This document shows, one piece after another, positions 61,041 through 64,000 of a stretch of DNA of 64,000 nt. The notes beneath the pieces were generated by a model. The model was given only the letters and a program-made list of their open reading frames with translations. It had not been told where the DNA came from and searched no databases. Made by a program: the position numbers and the translations under genes. Origin of the DNA: Rothia amarae (GTDB taxonomy: Bacteria > Actinomycetota > Actinomycetes > Actinomycetales > Micrococcaceae). Positions within the stretch are counted from its first letter, which is position 1. Every line of letters starts with the position of its first letter. The stretch lies in contig NZ_CP062957.1 in assembly GCF_014705945.2 (NCBI RefSeq), positions 1 through 64,000 on the forward strand, given 5' to 3'.

Positions 61041-62692
61041 TTAGCCCCAGCAATTGGAAACCAACTGACGGAATCACCTTAGAACCTAATGCTTATAAGG
61101 CGGCTACTAGTGATGAAGGAAGTGTAATTGTCGCAGCTGGACCCGGAGCCGGTAAGACCGAGATGTTAGCGCAACGGGCGGACTATCTCTTACGGACCGG
61201 CATATGTCCTTACCCTAGGCGTATTCTTGCTATTTCATTCAAAGTGGATGCCGCCAGAAATCTACAAGAACGCGTTCGCAAAAGATCAGGAGCAAAACAT
61301 GCCAAACGTTTTGATAGCTTGACATTCCATGCCTTCGCAAAACGTATCATCGACAACTATCGGCCTGCTCTCACAGGTCCTCATACTCTAAATCCTCGCT
61401 ATGTTGTCGGAGAAGAAGCAGACTTCCCAAATGCTATAGGCTACAAAAACATGGTTCCTTTAGCTACTGAAATTCTACGGACCAACTCTTACGCGCTACA
61501 TGGTCTAAGGCAAACTTACACCCATATCTTCTTCGATGAATTTCAAGATGTAACCAGCGAGCAATACGAACTTTTCGTCACGGCGTTTGGCGAGACCTCT
61601 GCGCAACTTACAGCAGTAGGCGATACAAAACAAAGAATCATGGCATTCGCAGGCGCCCTAGAGGGCATTATGGGAAAGTTTTCAACTGAATTTGATGCCT
61701 TATCTCTGAACCTATACCAGAACCGTAGATCCGCTCCTGTCCTACAGCGCATGCAAAATCGCATAATTTCAGAAATAGAACCTCATGATGCAATCCCTCA
61801 GAAAGAAATCGAAGGTGAAAACGGAATAATTGAAGTGCTTCCCTTTCCTACGTCAAGTGATGAGGCGCAACGTATAGCAGAACTAGTAAGACATCAAATA
61901 GACGCAGGTATTCCCCCTTCAGAAATAGCAGTTTTAGTAAGACAACAAGCCAATCTTGTCGCGGGAGAACTCTTCGATGCTTTTGATGCGCAGAACATCT
62001 CATATCGCAATGACCAGGAGCTTCAAGATCTTGCATCTGAGCCACTTGCAATGTTGATTTTTAATTTTGTACAAGTTCTCACAGGGACTAACGAACCTAC
62101 TGCTTATGCAAGCCTTATGAATCTTGTATCAGTGATGTCTACGGATGACGAAAAAACAATTAGGATTGACCGCGCAATTAAGGAAAAGCTCAATACTCTA
62201 GGAAAAACTCTACGAAATAATCCTTCCTGCCGTGATAGTGCTCAGTTCTGGAAACCTGAAATATTAGATTTTTTAAACCTAGTCTCTGATTCATTTCTTA
62301 TAGCACTATCAGCCTCTTACTCTCAAGGTGACCGTCTAAAAGAGCTTATTGCTGAGGTTCTCGAGGTTTTTGAAAGAACTCTCGATTTGGTGAAAGATCC
62401 TTTGGACGCAGTGCGGCGCCTTACTGGAACGAATGCTGTTCGAGTTCTGACTATCCATAAATCGAAAGGGCTGGAGTTTAGACATGTTATCGTTCTCGGA
62501 GTTGAAAACGAATTATTCTGGGGTAGCTTAGAAGAGACTCAGGCAGAGTTCTTTGTCGCGATATCTCGTGCTAAAGAACGGCTCACTTTAACACACGTAA
62601 ATTTCAGATTGCGCCCGGAACAAGCTACTAAACGGTGGGATGAGAAAAGGAGCGCACATAAGCAATTTCTTGAATATGCGAAGAGGATTTGA
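61037..62692 (+). CDS. gajB: GajB-like UvrD/Rep-family helicase (Gabija)
   Basis: A 551-aa superfamily-1A helicase with Walker A AGPGAGKTEML (about 34-44), DEXX-box FFDEFQDV (about 163-170), motif III VGDTKQRIMAFAG, motif V TIHKSKGLEFRHV (about 473-485) and motif VI VAISRAKERLTL near 510. It overlaps gajA by 4 bp (ATGA), showing coupled translation. Size and pairing fit GajB. A UvrD-like repair helicase is possible in isolation but unlikely beside an OLD nuclease. Confidence 0.88.
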   Translation: MISPSNWKPTDGITLEPNAYKAATSDEGSVIVAAGPGAGKTEMLAQRADYLLRTGICPYPRRILAISFKVDAARNLQERVRKRSGAKHAKRFDSLTFHAFAKRIIDNYRPALTGPHTLNPRYVVGEEADFPNAIGYKNMVPLATEILRTNSYALHGLRQTYTHIFFDEFQDVTSEQYELFVTAFGETSAQLTAVGDTKQRIMAFAGALEGIMGKFSTEFDALSLNLYQNRRSAPVLQRMQNRIISEIEPHDAIPQKEIEGENGIIEVLPFPTSSDEAQRIAELVRHQIDAGIPPSEIAVLVRQQANLVAGELFDAFDAQNISYRNDQELQDLASEPLAMLIFNFVQVLTGTNEPTAYASLMNLVSVMSTDDEKTIRIDRAIKEKLNTLGKTLRNNPSCRDSAQFWKPEILDFLNLVSDSFLIALSASYSQGDRLKELIAEVLEVFERTLDLVKDPLDAVRRLTGTNAVRVLTIHKSKGLEFRHVIVLGVENELFWGSLEETQAEFFVAISRAKERLTLTHVNFRLRPEQATKRWDEKRSAHKQFLEYAKRI

Positions 62693-62702
62693 GTATTTGG
62701 GG

Positions 62703-63656
62703 TTACTCGAATACAGCACCAACCACCCTTGCCGATGAGTTCTCTAATCTCGACCGGGCGTGATCATATCGTCTGGTCGTCCGTGGGTCTTTATGGCCTA
62801 GTGAGTCCTGCAGATGGTGCAGAGCAACCCCCATTTCCAGTGCTAAAGTCGCGTGGGTGTGGCGCAGGACGTGGGCGGATACGGTTTTTCTGATGCTAGC
62901 AGTGAGGGCTAGTTTTCTCAGCAACCCATCTACGTTGCTTCGTTGCCAGGGCCTACCGGTACGGGTGATAAAGACCAGGGGAGAAGTCCCAGTCTTTACT
63001 TGAGTCTCTACTTCTAGCCCTGTTGTTGCGGTCAATTTCCGAAGATTCCGTAGTGTATGTTCAGGCAAATACACTGCTGATTTCTTTCCACCTTTGCGAG
63101 TAATCAGCAGCCGCCCTTCAGAAATATCAGATTCCCTGATATTGAGGGCTTCGCTGATACGCAATCCAGTGCTGAGGAGCAGGTCCACGAGGGTTTGGGC
63201 TCTTAAAGAGTGCTCGGTGGCAGCATCGAGGAGTCTGAGTGCTTCGCGTTGAGTGAGGGCTTGGGTTGCGGTGAAGTCTGGATCAATAGCAGGTCGGCGG
63301 ATGTATTCGGCCGGGGATTTTTCGATTACCTCATCGAGCAATAAAAAACGATAGAAGGCTGAGATTGCTGCCAGTCGCCGAGCAACCGATGCGTTCGAGT
63401 TGGTGTATTGTTCGTGGACTCTAGAGAAAACATCGAGGTGGGTTCGTCGTACCTGCAGTAGATCAACGCCTGCTTCGTCCAAAAAAGTGCAGAAGATTTT
63501 CAGATCATTGAGATAAGCCTGCTGAGTATTTTCCGAAGTGTAGGAGAGTGCCCATGAGGCGATGAGATTGCGGTGTTTGACGAAATTCGGCAGTGTTGAG
63601 CTCGCTTCCATCAACTCTGATGGTTCGCTGAACACTTCGACAAGTTCACTAGACAT
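62703..63656 (-). CDS. Xer-type tyrosine recombinase
   Basis: About 317 aa from ATG 63656 (a GTG at 63698 would add 14 residues). The N-terminal SAM-like core-binding domain is followed by the catalytic domain with Arg in LLSTGLRISEAL, Lys in TRKGGKKSAV, HVLRHTHATLAL (His-x2-Arg), LGHKDPRTTRRYDHAR (His and nucleophile Tyr). All catalytic residues are present. It converges with gajB 10 bp away. With the dif-like site upstream, plasmid dimer resolution or island integration are the likely jobs. Confidence 0.9.
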   Translation of the reverse strand: MSSELVEVFSEPSELMEASSTLPNFVKHRNLIASWALSYTSENTQQAYLNDLKIFCTFLDEAGVDLLQVRRTHLDVFSRVHEQYTNSNASVARRLAAISAFYRFLLLDEVIEKSPAEYIRRPAIDPDFTATQALTQREALRLLDAATEHSLRAQTLVDLLLSTGLRISEALNIRESDISEGRLLITRKGGKKSAVYLPEHTLRNLRKLTATTGLEVETQVKTGTSPLVFITRTGRPWQRSNVDGLLRKLALTASIRKTVSAHVLRHTHATLALEMGVALHHLQDSLGHKDPRTTRRYDHARSRLENSSARVVGAVFE

Positions 63657-63738
63657 TTCCACCGCATTTCCTGGACAAAAATATTTTTTGAGACTCACAC
63701 CACCGAAAAACCGGTGCTGGGTTCACCCAACCCCTTTT

Positions 63739-63766
63739 ATGGTACATAACTTACATTATGAACCAT
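63739..63766. other. dif/Xer-like recombination site
   Basis: Two 11-bp arms, ATGGTACATAA (63739-63749) and TTATGAACCAT (63756-63766), flank the 6-bp centre CTTACA. The inner CATAA-N6-TTATG is identical in layout to E. coli dif, and the outer bases extend the symmetry (TTTT/AAAA). It lies in the promoter region of the tyrosine recombinase gene, so it could be both the crossover site and an autoregulatory operator. Function is inferred from structure. Confidence 0.65.
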
Positions 63767-63791
63767 AAAACTATTAAAAGGGAGGGGTGAT

Positions 63792-63905
63792 ATGTTTTCG
63801 ATGCATCAGATGCCGCTGGAGGGGGTGTGTACGCAAGATAAATTCAAGAGTGTTTTGAGACACAAAAATACTAACTTAGTAGCAAATAGCCGTTTTTACT
63901 ACTAA
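63792..63905 (+). CDS. possible 37-aa small ORF
   Basis: ATG 63792 is preceded by a strong GGAGGGG (63781-63787) and encodes 37 residues (MFSMHQMPLEGVCTQDKF…RFYY). It diverges from the recombinase gene. No family is recognisable, and the 3' half lies in the left arm and loop of the inverted repeat at 63867-63914. It could be a leader peptide. Confidence 0.3.
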   Translation: MFSMHQMPLEGVCTQDKFKSVLRHKNTNLVANSRFYY

Positions 63906-63914
63906 GCTAGTATT
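63867..63914. repeat. 16-bp inverted repeat near the right edge
   Basis: AATACTAACTTAGTAG (63867-63882) and CTACTAAGCTAGTATT (63899-63914) are complementary with one mismatch, separated by 16 bp. It could be an operator, a terminator for the small ORF, or a second recombination or replication site. At the very end, AAGGAG (63985-63990) stands 5 bp before GTG 63996, which may open a gene beyond the window. Confidence 0.6.
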
Positions 63915-64000
63915 CTGTTCGAGGCGTCCGCCCGAATGCAAAATGCAGGGTCTAAATTGCAGTTAGTACCCTGCCGAATGTATCAAGGAGATACTGTGCA

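Overview
The window looks like a large conjugative plasmid, or a long piece of one, from an actinobacterium (Actinomycetota). The evidence is an actinobacterial MobF/TraA relaxase, an SCO6880-type conjugation protein, a DUF4913 protein, CsoR-type copper control and the codon usage. I cannot fix the genus; Micrococcales or Corynebacteriales are the best guesses. The backbone has moderate G+C, while one 15-kb block (about 3.5-18.4 kb) is clearly more G+C-rich and was probably acquired.

Layout. 0-3.5 kb: an array of 13 iterons, a replicase-family rep gene, a decayed copy of that gene's 3' end, and a duplicated terminator/small-gene module. 3.7-18.4 kb: a copper-resistance island with copZ, a predicted metal-binding surface protein, two P1B ATPases (copA with CPC, copB with CPH), a YHS protein, two csoR genes, an FAD oxidoreductase, an MFS exporter, a ferredoxin, a YdhK-type lipoprotein, an AhpD-like protein, a tRNA-Cys-like gene, an ArsR/CDF pair, cueP and a thioredoxin. 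Near-identical CsoR-type operators (TACCCC-N3-GGGGTA) stand before five of its transcription units. 18.7-20.5 kb: a second, unrelated rep gene (RepA_C type) with its own origin-like region.

20.5-29.5 kb: a restriction/defence segment. It holds a type ISP restriction enzyme cut off by an IS3-family element, a large Eco57I/type IIG-like restriction-methyltransferase, an HNH protein and several unknowns. 29.5-49.7 kb: the conjugation region, with hairpin-rich candidate oriT DNA, the TraA relaxase-helicase on the plus strand, and a compact minus-strand operon encoding a DUF4913 protein, VirD4-type coupling protein, VirB4-type ATPase, SCO6880 protein, TrbL/VirB6-type membrane protein, VirB8-like protein, a small two-TM protein, a ParA/MinD-like ATPase, a lipoprotein and a transglycosylase/M23 cell-wall hydrolase.

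49.7-57.3 kb: a winged-helix regulator, an RHH protein, a third rep-like gene followed by parA and a small centromere-binding protein among TGTGAT boxes, a decayed EamA exporter, a Ser/Thr-rich lipoprotein, a secreted-type HNH/Excalibur nuclease and an Abi-like gene with no usable start. 58.2-64 kb: an IS5-family element directly in front of a Gabija-like anti-phage pair (gajA-gajB), then a tyrosine recombinase with a dif/Xer-like site in its promoter region.

Taken together, the plasmid is a mosaic of three replication modules, one partition module and one self-transfer module, carrying copper detoxification and several defence systems. I found no CRISPR array and no rRNA. The best leads for new biology are the copper/thiol-redox regulon, the candidate oriT structures, the duplicated small-gene module and the recombinase with its dif-like site.
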